A stretch of 64,000 bases of DNA. Origin: JAAYAO01 sp051133435 (GTDB taxonomy: Bacteria; Actinomycetota; Actinomycetes; Propionibacteriales; Propionibacteriaceae). The notes beneath the pieces are model-generated. The model made no database searches. It was not told where the DNA came from and saw nothing but the letters and a program-made list of their open reading frames with translations. The stretch spans positions 248,001 to 312,000 of the forward strand of contig NZ_JBPGNY010000003.1 in the NCBI RefSeq assembly GCF_051133435.1. The letters are read 5' to 3'. Positions 1 through 7,558 of the stretch are shown one piece after another. Positions within the stretch are counted from its first letter, which is position 1. Each line of letters opens with the position of its first letter. The position numbers were made by a program, and so were the translations under genes.

Positions 1-468
1 CAACATTTTTTGCTCTTCGTTGGCAAAGGCCAGGGCAACTTTCCCCTGGGCCGAGGAGTTGTAGCCGAATCTCGTACCGGGCAGCATCACCACGTCAATG
101 GGCGAGCCGCCTGCCAGGACCACCACCGGCGTCACCGCCATCGCAGTGAGTTCCGAAAGCACCACGGTCTGCTGCACGCGGCCCCGGAGTTCCTCCATCA
201 CCGGTCGGGCGGTGGCGACCAGGTCGGAATGGGTGACGGCCCGTTGGGCCAGCATCAGAAGGCGCCACCCCGCGCTGTAGCGACGTGTGTCACTGGATTG
301 CGCCAGGTATCCGGCATCACGCAACCCGGTGAGATGCCGGTGCGCCCGTCCCTTGGTGATGTTCAGTTCGGTCGCCATCTCGGACACGCCCCAATCACCG
401 GAGCGACTGACGACCTGTTCGAGAATGCGCAGGCTGAGCAATGGTGACGATTTCGCCTGCTCATCCAC
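1..468 (-). CDS. IclR-family transcriptional regulator (3' end outside window)
   Basis: The reverse strand is open from a GTG at 468 to the window edge, giving 156 residues of an IclR-type repressor/activator. Residues about 8-60 form the winged helix-turn-helix (SPLLSLRILEQVV, then MATELNITKGRAHRHL), and the effector domain begins around residue 75 (VATARPVMEELRGRVQQTVV). The missing part should be about 90 residues, since the family is near 250. GTG 468 has a GGGGG stretch about six bases upstream; a TTG at 480 abutting the previous stop is the alternative. It lies 12 bases behind the cupin gene in the same direction and probably controls it and the divergent MFS gene through the palindromes at 1168-1184 and 1272-1288. 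The assignment to IclR is firm; the ligand is unknown. Confidence 0.88.
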   Translation of the reverse strand, partial: MDEQAKSSPLLSLRILEQVVSRSGDWGVSEMATELNITKGRAHRHLTGLRDAGYLAQSSDTRRYSAGWRLLMLAQRAVTHSDLVATARPVMEELRGRVQQTVVLSELTAMAVTPVVVLAGGSPIDVVMLPGTRFGYNSSAQGKVALAFANEEQKML

Positions 469-480
469 GACGGCCCCCAA

Positions 481-1149
481 CTACATGATTCGTTCGCAGA
501 GCACGCGGTACTGCTGCATGTTCGGCTTATCCCAGTCCTGGGGATAGACGATTCGGATGGAGCTTACCCCCTTCAACTGGCTGGGCAGGATGAAGCAACG
601 GACGAAGGTCGTCGACTCCTCTTCGGTGGTCGGAGCGAAGACCGGTAGGACACCTTTCTCCACCCATGGCGATCCGGCCGGGTGCGTGTGCCGCTCCCCC
701 TCGGTCTCGATCGTGATCTCACCATTGAGCGTGATCCGGATTCCCGGACCCTGGTGCAGGTGCGTCCAGGCGATGCCGCCGGGGGGAAAGGTCACGGTGT
801 CGCACCGCATCAACCAGTCGTACCTGTCATCGAACTCGAAGTCCGCCTTGATCTTGAGTTCGGTTTCGGCCTGGGGTGCCGAACGCAGGTGGAAATCCTC
901 GTCCCGCAAGTCGTCCCCGTCCGCCAGCTCCCACCGCCACAACACCGTGTCGACGGTTCCGTTGATCAGGGTCACCTGATCACCCTCGGTTACGGCATGG
1001 CCCTCACGCGCGAACTGACTGCGTGAATCGGTGACGAAGTCACATTCGCCCGAACGCACATAGATCGCACGGTCGCCGCGCGGCAAGTAGATCGGTTTGG
1101 CACCGGCCAGGAGCCTGTCCTCGAACAGCCGCAGAGTCCGGATAGTCAT
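481..1149 (-). CDS. Cupin-domain protein
   Basis: This 222-residue cytoplasmic protein has a C-terminal cupin half. Metal-ligand-like histidines occur in WTHLHQGPG (H130 and H132) and in ERHTHPAGSPW (H154 and H156), and PPGGIAWTH resembles cupin motif 1. The N-terminal half looks like a second, degenerate barrel. The ATG at 1149 has AGGAGG a few bases upstream. It is followed within 12 bases by the IclR gene and diverges from an MFS transporter, so a small catabolic or uptake unit is likely, for example a ring-cleavage-type dioxygenase or an isomerase for an imported acid. No exact enzyme can be named from sequence. Confidence 0.72.
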   Translation of the reverse strand: MTIRTLRLFEDRLLAGAKPIYLPRGDRAIYVRSGECDFVTDSRSQFAREGHAVTEGDQVTLINGTVDTVLWRWELADGDDLRDEDFHLRSAPQAETELKIKADFEFDDRYDWLMRCDTVTFPPGGIAWTHLHQGPGIRITLNGEITIETEGERHTHPAGSPWVEKGVLPVFAPTTEEESTTFVRCFILPSQLKGVSSIRIVYPQDWDKPNMQQYRVLCERIM

Positions 1150-1167
1150 TCACCCCTCCTCGATATT

Positions 1168-1184
1168 GTTTCGCTCAACGATAC
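1168..1184. promoter_or_regulatory. Putative IclR operator, copy 1
   Basis: GTTTCGCTCAACGATAC is an imperfect palindrome, GTTTCG-ctcaa-CGATAC, with five of six arm positions matching. It lies 18 bases upstream of the cupin start codon, just behind its ribosome-binding site. A second copy with the same centre lies at 1272-1288. Linking it to the adjacent IclR protein is inference. Confidence 0.55.
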
Positions 1185-1271
1185 GCACGTATCGATGTAA
1201 GTGACAAGATGTTCCTATTTCCAGTATTTGGTGTTATGTTCAGAAAGATTGTCACGGTGTCTGATATATGC

Positions 1272-1288
1272 GTCTCGCTCAACGAAAC
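1272..1288. promoter_or_regulatory. Putative IclR operator, copy 2
   Basis: GTCTCGCTCAACGAAAC repeats the palindrome of 1168-1184, sharing 15 of 17 bases including the central CTCAA. It ends two bases before the GGAGG ribosome-binding site of the MFS gene, so a bound regulator would block initiation or early elongation. The two copies stand about 104 bases apart, each next to one of the divergent genes. Confidence 0.55.
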
Positions 1289-1301
1289 CCGGAGGCTGAG
1301 G

Positions 1302-2582
1302 ATGGACCAGGAAGCAGCAACCGCCAGCGGACCCTGGTGGAGGGGCAGAACGAAGAACCAATGGCGATCCTTCTTCGCCGCCTTCATGGGTTGGGCGTTG
1401 GACGTGATGGATCTGATGCTCTTCTCGATGCTGATCACTTACGTGATCGCCGAGTTCAACTCCGACCGCACCGTCGCCGGAACCATCGCGTCATTCACGC
1501 TGTTGGCATCAGCAGCCGGCGGGTTCATCTTCGGGCTGATCGCCGACCGCATCGGACGCACCCGATCCATGGTGCTCAGCATCCTGTGTTACTCGCTGGG
1601 AACCGTGCTGTGTGGCCTGTCCACCAGCATGGGGATGCTGCTCGTTTTCCGGATCGTGGTGGGCCTGGGCGTGGGTGGCGAGTGGGGCGCCGGAGCCGCC
1701 CTGGTCACCGAAACCTGGCCGGCGCGGGTGCGGGGGCGGGTGATGGCCTTCGTGCAGAGCGCCTTTGCTGTCGGCTACATCCTGGCCGCCCTGATTGCCG
1801 CCGTGTTCGTGCCAACTCTCGGCTGGCGCTGGGCCTTCTTCTTCGGAGTCGTTCCGGCAGCACTTGCCTGGTGGATCCGTCGACGGACCGATGAACCCCA
1901 GGTCTGGAAGGACGTCAAGGTGCGCCTGACGACGGGTCAGGCACTCAAGGCGCTGTTCGCCAACCATGCACGCTACTTCTGGGTGGGCTTCGCCTTCACG
2001 GGTGCGGCCATGCTCGGATACTGGGGCCTGTTCACCTGGATTCCGAACTACCTGGGAACTCCGGTGGAAGAAGGCGGACGTGGGATGGACCTGTTGGGGT
2101 CGACCATGTGGATCGTCATCATCCAGTTGGGTGCCTGGCTGGGCTTCGTCAGCTTCGGATTCGTGGCCGACTGGGTGGGCCGTCGCTGGGCCTTCATCAT
2201 CTACTTCCTGGTGGCCACGGTCTGCGTACCGGTGTTCATCGCCCTCGAGGCCCCCGCGGCGGTGCTGGTCTTCGGCGTGGTGATGGGACTCTTCGGCACC
2301 GGGTTCTACTCGGGCTTCGGGCCCACCTTCGCCGAGATGTTCCCGACCGAGATTCGCGCATTCGCCCAAAGCCTCATCTACAACGGTGCTCGTGCCCTGA
2401 GCGCGGTCTCACCCTTCGTGATCGGCGTTGCATCGAAGACCTTCGGGGTCGGTGGCGCCCTGACCATCACCGCAGGCTTCTACTTCTTGGCAGCCGTGAT
2501 CGTGTTCTTCTTCCTGCCGGAGACCCGGGGAACCGACTTGAGCGAGGTGGGACACCGAGAGGTCTCCTCCGCCGATGACTGA
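1302..2582 (+). CDS. MFS transporter (sugar/aromatic-acid proton symporter type)
   Basis: This 426-residue integral membrane protein should have 12 transmembrane helices. TM1 carries an acidic pair (GWALDVMDLMLF), and the loop after TM2 has the MFS signature GLIADRIGRTRSM. TM4 contains FRIVVGLGVGGEWGAG, typical of the sialate/shikimate/aromatic-acid branch of proton-coupled importers. The start chosen is ATG 1302, which has GGAGG at 1291-1295; upstream in-frame codons lie inside the promoter and operator. It diverges from the cupin-IclR unit with a palindrome on each side, so it most likely imports the substrate of the cupin pathway. The substrate itself is unknown. Confidence 0.82.
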   Translation: MDQEAATASGPWWRGRTKNQWRSFFAAFMGWALDVMDLMLFSMLITYVIAEFNSDRTVAGTIASFTLLASAAGGFIFGLIADRIGRTRSMVLSILCYSLGTVLCGLSTSMGMLLVFRIVVGLGVGGEWGAGAALVTETWPARVRGRVMAFVQSAFAVGYILAALIAAVFVPTLGWRWAFFFGVVPAALAWWIRRRTDEPQVWKDVKVRLTTGQALKALFANHARYFWVGFAFTGAAMLGYWGLFTWIPNYLGTPVEEGGRGMDLLGSTMWIVIIQLGAWLGFVSFGFVADWVGRRWAFIIYFLVATVCVPVFIALEAPAAVLVFGVVMGLFGTGFYSGFGPTFAEMFPTEIRAFAQSLIYNGARALSAVSPFVIGVASKTFGVGGALTITAGFYFLAAVIVFFFLPETRGTDLSEVGHREVSSADD

Positions 2583-2647
2583 TCAGGCGGAGGGCCGGAC
2601 CTCATCGGACGGCTGGAGGCCGGACCGGAAGCGCCTAGACTGACCCC

Positions 2648-3547
2648 GTGGCGACTTGGGAGGACGGGCCGGAATACGCCCCACATGAACCCCCGGCGCA
2701 CTTTGCTGCCCCCGAAACCGCGCCGCTGTCGACCGCACCGGTTCGTCCCACCCCCTCGGCGGGTGCTCCGGTGCAGCCGCCCCGTGAGTTCGCCGCACCA
2801 CAGGCCGCCCCATTGGCGCAGATCGGCACCGGACCGGGCCTGAACAGCCGTAACCCGTCCCAGCCCTTCGCGGTGGCCGCGGCCACGATGACCGACGGCA
2901 CCTCGGCCTGGGGAGCGGCGCATTCGATGCGCAATGCCGAACCGGCCGCCGAGCAGTGGGCTCCCCCGCAGGGGACCCCAGCCGTGCCCACCGGGGCATC
3001 GAGACGCGACGGCGGTCGCGATCCGCTGCGTCCGATCAACATCGGCAATACCGCCGCCCCCGCCGAGCAGAACTGGGCTCCCCCGCCGGGTTCGGCCCGC
3101 CCGGCCGGCACCGCCGTTGCGCCCCACACAGCTGCTTCCACCACCCCGTACGGGGCACCGCCGGCCCCCGGCGTGCCGGACTTCAGGCCCGCGCCGGGCC
3201 CACCGGCATCGGGGCTGCGTGGTGCTGCCGAAGCCGTGGTGCGGCTCTTGACCCCGCCGCTGGTGGTGAGCCTGGTACTGGGATTGATCCCCCCGATCGC
3301 GCCGGTGATGCTGCTGGTGTCGATGGCCCTGTCGCTGCGTCTGGATCCCCGGCTGACAGCGGTGCGCAACGGCATCATCGCCGGCACCGCCTATCTGATC
3401 TTCATTGCCCTGCTGTCGCTGTTGAGCTCGGATTGGTGGGGTACCACGACGAATTGGGGCTGGGTCGTGAACGCCTTCGCCCTGGTGTATGCCGTAGCCA
3501 TGGCGCATCTCACGGCAGCCAAAGAGGCCCGGAACCACTCCAGGTGA
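2648..3547 (+). CDS. Pro/Ala-rich membrane protein of unknown function
   Basis: The 299-residue product starts at GTG 2648. Residues 1 to about 195 are low-complexity proline and alanine with a recurring short segment resembling AEQNWAPP, presumably disordered. The C-terminal third is hydrophobic: a segment near residues 200-230 (VVSLVLGLIPPIAPVMLLVS), another near 240-260 (GIIAGTAYLIFIALLSLL) and a last one near 270-290. This gives a small C-terminal membrane anchor with a long, probably cytoplasmic, tail. No family is recognised. It is followed by another proline-rich envelope protein. Confidence 0.7.
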   Translation: MATWEDGPEYAPHEPPAHFAAPETAPLSTAPVRPTPSAGAPVQPPREFAAPQAAPLAQIGTGPGLNSRNPSQPFAVAAATMTDGTSAWGAAHSMRNAEPAAEQWAPPQGTPAVPTGASRRDGGRDPLRPINIGNTAAPAEQNWAPPPGSARPAGTAVAPHTAASTTPYGAPPAPGVPDFRPAPGPPASGLRGAAEAVVRLLTPPLVVSLVLGLIPPIAPVMLLVSMALSLRLDPRLTAVRNGIIAGTAYLIFIALLSLLSSDWWGTTTNWGWVVNAFALVYAVAMAHLTAAKEARNHSR

Positions 3548-3550
3548 TGG

Positions 3551-3564
3551 ATTTGTCAACAAAT
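3551..3564. promoter_or_regulatory. Short palindrome upstream of FnIII gene
   Basis: ATTTGT-CA-ACAAAT is a perfect 6+6 inverted repeat in AT-rich DNA between two proline-rich protein genes. It is of operator size, but no regulator is linked to it. Confidence 0.3.
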
Positions 3565-3603
3565 GGGGATGCTTTCTGACACGTTACCCGCGAGAATGAG
3601 CCC

Positions 3604-4404
3604 ATGACGGTTCGCTGGCGGTTACGGGTGATAGGCGTGGCTTTGGCCTGCCTGGGCCTGCTCGCCGGAATGCTGATCGCCTGGAGTCAGCTCGAACGTG
3701 CCGGTGTCGCGCAACCTCTCGACACCCCCGACCAGGACCCCGCGAACTCCCCACAGCCGGCCGCACCGCCCACCTCGGAGCCCCCGCCACCGGCCCCGAC
3801 GTCGACCTTGCCGCCGCCGCAGGAACCCCCGCGCACACAACGGCCCGCACCGGTCACCAGCACCACGGTGCCGGTTCCCCCGCGCTCCGATCAGCCGGAA
3901 CCGCGTTCGACCGCCACCCGCACCTTGGTCCGTCCGGTGGGTGACAGCACCTCACCCACCCCTTCGCCCACCGCGAAACCGACCAAGAACCCGAGCCCGA
4001 GCCCGGCCGACCGCGTTCCCCCCTCGGAGGTGAGCCGGCTCCGGGTGACCTCGACCTCGTCCAGCCACTACACCGTCGAGTGGCGGGCCGCGACCGACGC
4101 AGTCGGGGTGGTCGGGTACGAGGTGCGGATCAACGGCGCCTTGCGGTACACCACCGGGACCCGGGTCGAGGTGCCGATCGGCAATCCGCCCGCCGACATC
4201 CACGTCGAGGTGCGCGCGTACGACGCCGCCCGCAACACCGGCGCCCCGGCAGATCTCACCATCAAGCCGACCACCCCGACTCCGACACCCACGCCGACCC
4301 CGACGCCGACGCCGTCCCCGAGTCCGACGGTGTCACCGAGCACGAAACCGAGCCCCTCATTGGGCACTCCCGAGCAGGCACCCTCGCCCGACGGCACCCC
4401 CTGA
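3604..4404 (+). CDS. Secreted or membrane-anchored fibronectin type III protein with Thr-Pro tail
   Basis: The 266-residue protein begins with a signal anchor (LRVIGVALACLGLLAGMLIAW, residues about 8-28) and has no lipobox cysteine. Residues about 35-135 are a Pro/Thr/Ser-rich spacer. Residues about 140-220 are a fibronectin type III module (PPSEVSRLRVTSTSSSHYTV ... GYEVRINGALRYTTG ... VRAYDAARNTG). The C-terminus is a run of TP and SP dipeptides encoded by a degenerate hexanucleotide repeat near 4275-4340. This build suggests a cell-wall-spanning stalk with one binding module. A 14-base palindrome (ATTTGTCAACAAAT, 3551-3564) lies in its upstream gap. Confidence 0.75.
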   Translation: MTVRWRLRVIGVALACLGLLAGMLIAWSQLERAGVAQPLDTPDQDPANSPQPAAPPTSEPPPPAPTSTLPPPQEPPRTQRPAPVTSTTVPVPPRSDQPEPRSTATRTLVRPVGDSTSPTPSPTAKPTKNPSPSPADRVPPSEVSRLRVTSTSSSHYTVEWRAATDAVGVVGYEVRINGALRYTTGTRVEVPIGNPPADIHVEVRAYDAARNTGAPADLTIKPTTPTPTPTPTPTPTPSPSPTVSPSTKPSPSLGTPEQAPSPDGTP

Positions 4405-4410
4405 CGGGGT

Positions 4411-5559
4411 TCAGCCGAGATCCAGCCAGCGACCGTGCGGGTCGGCGGTGCCCAAACTTCGCACCACCGGATCCGCACCACCCCGCCAGGTCTGGGCGCC
4501 CAACTGCGCGGTGCCCTCGTTGTTCGTGACGACCTGCACCGACGGCAGCCCCGGCACTCCCCCGGCGGGCTCGGCCGACAACCAAGTGACCGTCAGCCCG
4601 GTGGACGCGGCGAACTCGGCCAGCACGGAGGCGAACCCCGCCCGCCGGGAGCGCTCCACATAGGTCAGCGTCCAGGAAGTGAACACCACCACATGCGGAT
4701 CGGGCTCGTTCGCCTCACGCACCGCCCGATCGAGCACGGCCTGCACCCGGACGGGGTCGGTCAGGTCGGCATCGATCAGAACCGGACGCTGGTCCACAGG
4801 CATCGCCCGCCGTTGCCGCACGGCAGCCACGAAACGTTCCACCCGATCGGGCACATCGGGCCACAGGCAGGCCTGCAACCAGCGCAGCGTGCCCTCGTCA
4901 TCGGGGTCGATGGTGGCCAGGTCGGCCCCGAGCCGGGAAACGATCGGCAGCAGCCGCAACTCCCCCAACCGGACGTGGCCGTCGCGTTGTTGGCCGCGTG
5001 GACGACATGCGGACGCGGGATCACCCCAGCGCACCCGTCCTTCGGCACCCTCGATCTGCACGTCGTAGTGATCGGGGGTGAGCAACAGCCCGGCGCTGGT
5101 GCCGAATTCGACCAGGGCCACCGGCGCCTCGACACCGAGCAGACCCAGCATGCTCAACAGGTAGGTGCTGCGGTTCACCTCGTTGGTCTGCATGGTGCGG
5201 GTGGCGATCGTGTGCCGCAGTTCCTCATGGTGCTCGGTGATCAGCCGGCGGATATCGGGCCAGGGTCCGGGTGCCGACCATTCAGCCTTCGGCGGCAGGT
5301 GCTCGCGCCCGACCACCGAGGCGAACCATCGTCCGGCCTCCCGCTGAGCCACGCCGGGGTCGGGTTGCAGTACCAGTTCGTGCAGCGCCGCGAGCAGCAG
5401 GACGGGCCGCTCCTGACCCGGACGAGCCGCCAGGAGCAACTCGCAGGCCACCTCATCGGTGATCGCCTGACTGCAGATCGCGTTGTAGAGCGGCAACTGT
5501 GGGTAGGCCTCGGCGAAGTCACCGAACCTGCGCCGGATGTCGTCCACACGGGTGCTCAT
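4411..5559 (-). CDS. DUF2332 family protein
   Basis: The 382-residue soluble protein matches the actinobacterial/proteobacterial DUF2332 family. Features include an N-terminal helical part (MSTRVDDIRRRFGDFAEAYP), a conserved block EFGTSAGLLLTPDHYDV near residue 150, WGDPASACRP, and a C-terminal Rossmann-like part with HVVVFTSWTLTYV. The fold resembles an SAM-dependent methyltransferase (EFGTSAGLLL corresponds to motif I), but the activity has not been established as far as I know. The ATG at 5559 is the family start; the frame stays open far upstream only because it is antisense to the next gene. It converges on the FnIII gene with a 6-base gap. Confidence 0.85.
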   Translation of the reverse strand: MSTRVDDIRRRFGDFAEAYPQLPLYNAICSQAITDEVACELLLAARPGQERPVLLLAALHELVLQPDPGVAQREAGRWFASVVGREHLPPKAEWSAPGPWPDIRRLITEHHEELRHTIATRTMQTNEVNRSTYLLSMLGLLGVEAPVALVEFGTSAGLLLTPDHYDVQIEGAEGRVRWGDPASACRPRGQQRDGHVRLGELRLLPIVSRLGADLATIDPDDEGTLRWLQACLWPDVPDRVERFVAAVRQRRAMPVDQRPVLIDADLTDPVRVQAVLDRAVREANEPDPHVVVFTSWTLTYVERSRRAGFASVLAEFAASTGLTVTWLSAEPAGGVPGLPSVQVVTNNEGTAQLGAQTWRGGADPVVRSLGTADPHGRWLDLG

Positions 5560-5667
5560 TCGGGCATTCTCGCACCCGAAACCGTGCAAGCAATGTGTGG
5601 CCGAAACGGCTTTCCGATCACTGAATATCATATCCAAAACTCCGCCGAGCGTCGCTAGGGTGCGCTC

Positions 5668-6843
5668 ATGACCGATGCGAACGAGGACTGGCGCAACCAC
5701 CCCGTACTGGCGGGCATTCGGGCCAACGAGGCCGAACTCCGTGCCGAGGAGCAGAACTCCGATCAGGAGCGCAGACTGTCGGCCCGCACCGTCGAGTTGC
5801 TCCGCGAGATCGGCGTGATGCGGGTGATCCAGCCGGCTCGGTACGGCGGTTTCGAGGCCGATCCGCGGGTCTTCAACGAGGCCTGCCACCTGCTCGGCCA
5901 GTACGCCCCGGCCGCGGGCTGGGTGCTCGGGGTGGTCGGGGTGCATCAATGGAACCTCGGCCTGTTCTCCGATCGGGTGCAGCAGCAGGTGTGGGGCGAC
6001 GACACCGATGTGTGGGTGTCGGCCTCCTACGGCCCGGCCGGACGCGCGGTGCCGGTCGAGGGCGGCCTGGAGTTGACCGGGCGGTGGGGCTTCTCGTCCG
6101 GCTCGGATCACTGCCGCTGGGCACTGGTCGGTGGGCTGTCGCAGGAGGACGGCCGGATGGTGTACCGCCACTACCTGGTCGAACGCGACACCGAGTACGA
6201 AGTGGTGGACGTCTGGCACGCCTCCGGGTTGCCGGGGTCGGGCTCCAACGATCTGGTGGTGGAGAAGAAGGTCATCCCCTACGAGCGGGCGATGGACACC
6301 GCCGAGTTGTATGCCTTGCAGGTGCCGGGCCTGGCGGTGAACACCGGGCCGTTGTACCGGATCCCCTGGTACACGCTGTTCGTGAATGCGATCTCGATGC
6401 CGATGGTCGGGATGGCCCGCGGCATCGTCGACGAGACCCGCTCCATCTTCGCCGAACGCGCCGCCGCCGACCCGGCGAAGGTGCCCGGTCAGGCCACCCT
6501 GGTGCGGCTGGCCTCGGCCGATGCGAATGCCGACCTGGCCTACACGGTGTTGCAGACGAACCTGTCCGAGGCCTGGGCGGCGGTGCAGGCCGACGAGCAG
6601 GTGTCGATGCGGGTGCGCGGCAACGCCAAACGCGACCACATCCTGGCGGTCGAAGCGGCCGTGCGGGCCGGTAACGAGGCCTACGCGATCGCCGGACCCC
6701 GCGCGATTCACAACGCCGGCTGGATTCAGAAGGCCTGGCGCGATCTGAACGCGGGCAACCACCACGCGATGAACCTGCCCGAGGGCGCCTGGACCCAGTA
6801 CGGCCAATACCTGGTCACCGGCGAACACACGGGTCTGATCTGA
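5668..6843 (+). CDS. HsaA-like flavin-dependent monooxygenase (acyl-CoA dehydrogenase fold)
   Basis: The 391-residue protein has the acyl-CoA dehydrogenase fold of two-component (group D) flavoprotein monooxygenases. It resembles HsaA, the 3-HSA hydroxylase of steroid ring A, over its length: AGWVLGVVGVHQWNLGLFSD, FSSGSDHCRWALVGG, DVWHASGLPGSGSNDLVV, and a final NAGWIQKAWRDLNAGNHHAM. Such enzymes hydroxylate aromatic rings using FADH2 supplied by a separate reductase; no HsaB-like reductase gene is adjacent. It stands alone between a DUF2332 gene and a Nudix gene. The monooxygenase class is fairly sure, but the substrate is open; a steroid role is suggested only by the island 12 kb downstream. 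Confidence 0.75.
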   Translation: MTDANEDWRNHPVLAGIRANEAELRAEEQNSDQERRLSARTVELLREIGVMRVIQPARYGGFEADPRVFNEACHLLGQYAPAAGWVLGVVGVHQWNLGLFSDRVQQQVWGDDTDVWVSASYGPAGRAVPVEGGLELTGRWGFSSGSDHCRWALVGGLSQEDGRMVYRHYLVERDTEYEVVDVWHASGLPGSGSNDLVVEKKVIPYERAMDTAELYALQVPGLAVNTGPLYRIPWYTLFVNAISMPMVGMARGIVDETRSIFAERAAADPAKVPGQATLVRLASADANADLAYTVLQTNLSEAWAAVQADEQVSMRVRGNAKRDHILAVEAAVRAGNEAYAIAGPRAIHNAGWIQKAWRDLNAGNHHAMNLPEGAWTQYGQYLVTGEHTGLI

Positions 6844-6877
6844 CCGCGGCCCTGACCCAACAGGCGGGCCGAGCGGC

Positions 6878-7447
6878 TCAGCGCGCGTCGACCGGGAGGG
6901 TGGACTCCTTCTCGGTGCGACCCAGGTCCAACGGCGCGGACGGGTCGGCGGCGATGATCTCGAGCAGGTTGTCCGGCCAGATCCAGGCGTCGGTGTCGGC
7001 GAGTTCGGCGATCGGCCACCAGCGGTGTGACTGGAACTTGAGCTGTTCCTCCTCGGTGTGGCCCGCGGTGCTGATCTCGTACCGGTCGGTGCGCAGTAGG
7101 TAGAAAACCTCCTGTTGTTCGGTGACCTGATCCGAATAGCCGTGCACGGTGATCCGCTGCGCGACCGGGCCGATCAGCTGTGAGGCGTCGATCCGCAGGC
7201 CGGTTTCCTCCTCGAGTTCGCGCACCGCGGCCACCTCGGCGGTCTCGCCCGGGTCGATGCCCCCGCCCGGGGTCACCCACCAGCGGCATACGGGCACCCC
7301 CGGATCGGAATCCTCGAACAGCAACACCTCGTCGCCGGCGATCACCACCACGCGGGCGGCGCTGCGCTGGTTGCGGGGTCGATCGGCCGGAGCGGGCAGG
7401 TCCATCGACGAATCCGAACGGTCGGCGTCGGGGGTGTGATCGGCCAT
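6878..7447 (-). CDS. Nudix hydrolase
   Basis: The 189-residue cytoplasmic protein contains a complete Nudix box at residues 61-84 (GGGIDPGETAEVAAVR, then ELEEETGL), with the REXXEE metal-binding glutamates intact. It would hydrolyse a nucleoside diphosphate linked to another moiety. The N-terminal 30 residues are polar and probably disordered. It is transcribed alone, convergent with the monooxygenase gene; the 34-base gap leaves no room for a separate strong terminator. The substrate cannot be predicted. Confidence 0.85.
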   Translation of the reverse strand: MADHTPDADRSDSSMDLPAPADRPRNQRSAARVVVIAGDEVLLFEDSDPGVPVCRWWVTPGGGIDPGETAEVAAVRELEEETGLRIDASQLIGPVAQRITVHGYSDQVTEQQEVFYLLRTDRYEISTAGHTEEEQLKFQSHRWWPIAELADTDAWIWPDNLLEIIAADPSAPLDLGRTEKESTLPVDAR

Positions 7448-7558
7448 GTCGCTCCTGGTGGTTGCTGGTCCCGTTCACAGGTGAGGTTACTTGCCGAGCC
7501 CAGCGAGGCCTCTTAATGTCCGTGGCGTCCGCCCACAGCCCACAATGACGGAGATTTC

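Noticed and set aside
5560..6828. A 423-residue N-terminal extension of the DUF2332 gene
   Set aside because: It is antisense to the HsaA-like monooxygenase and the sequence is low-complexity. The family start is at 5559.
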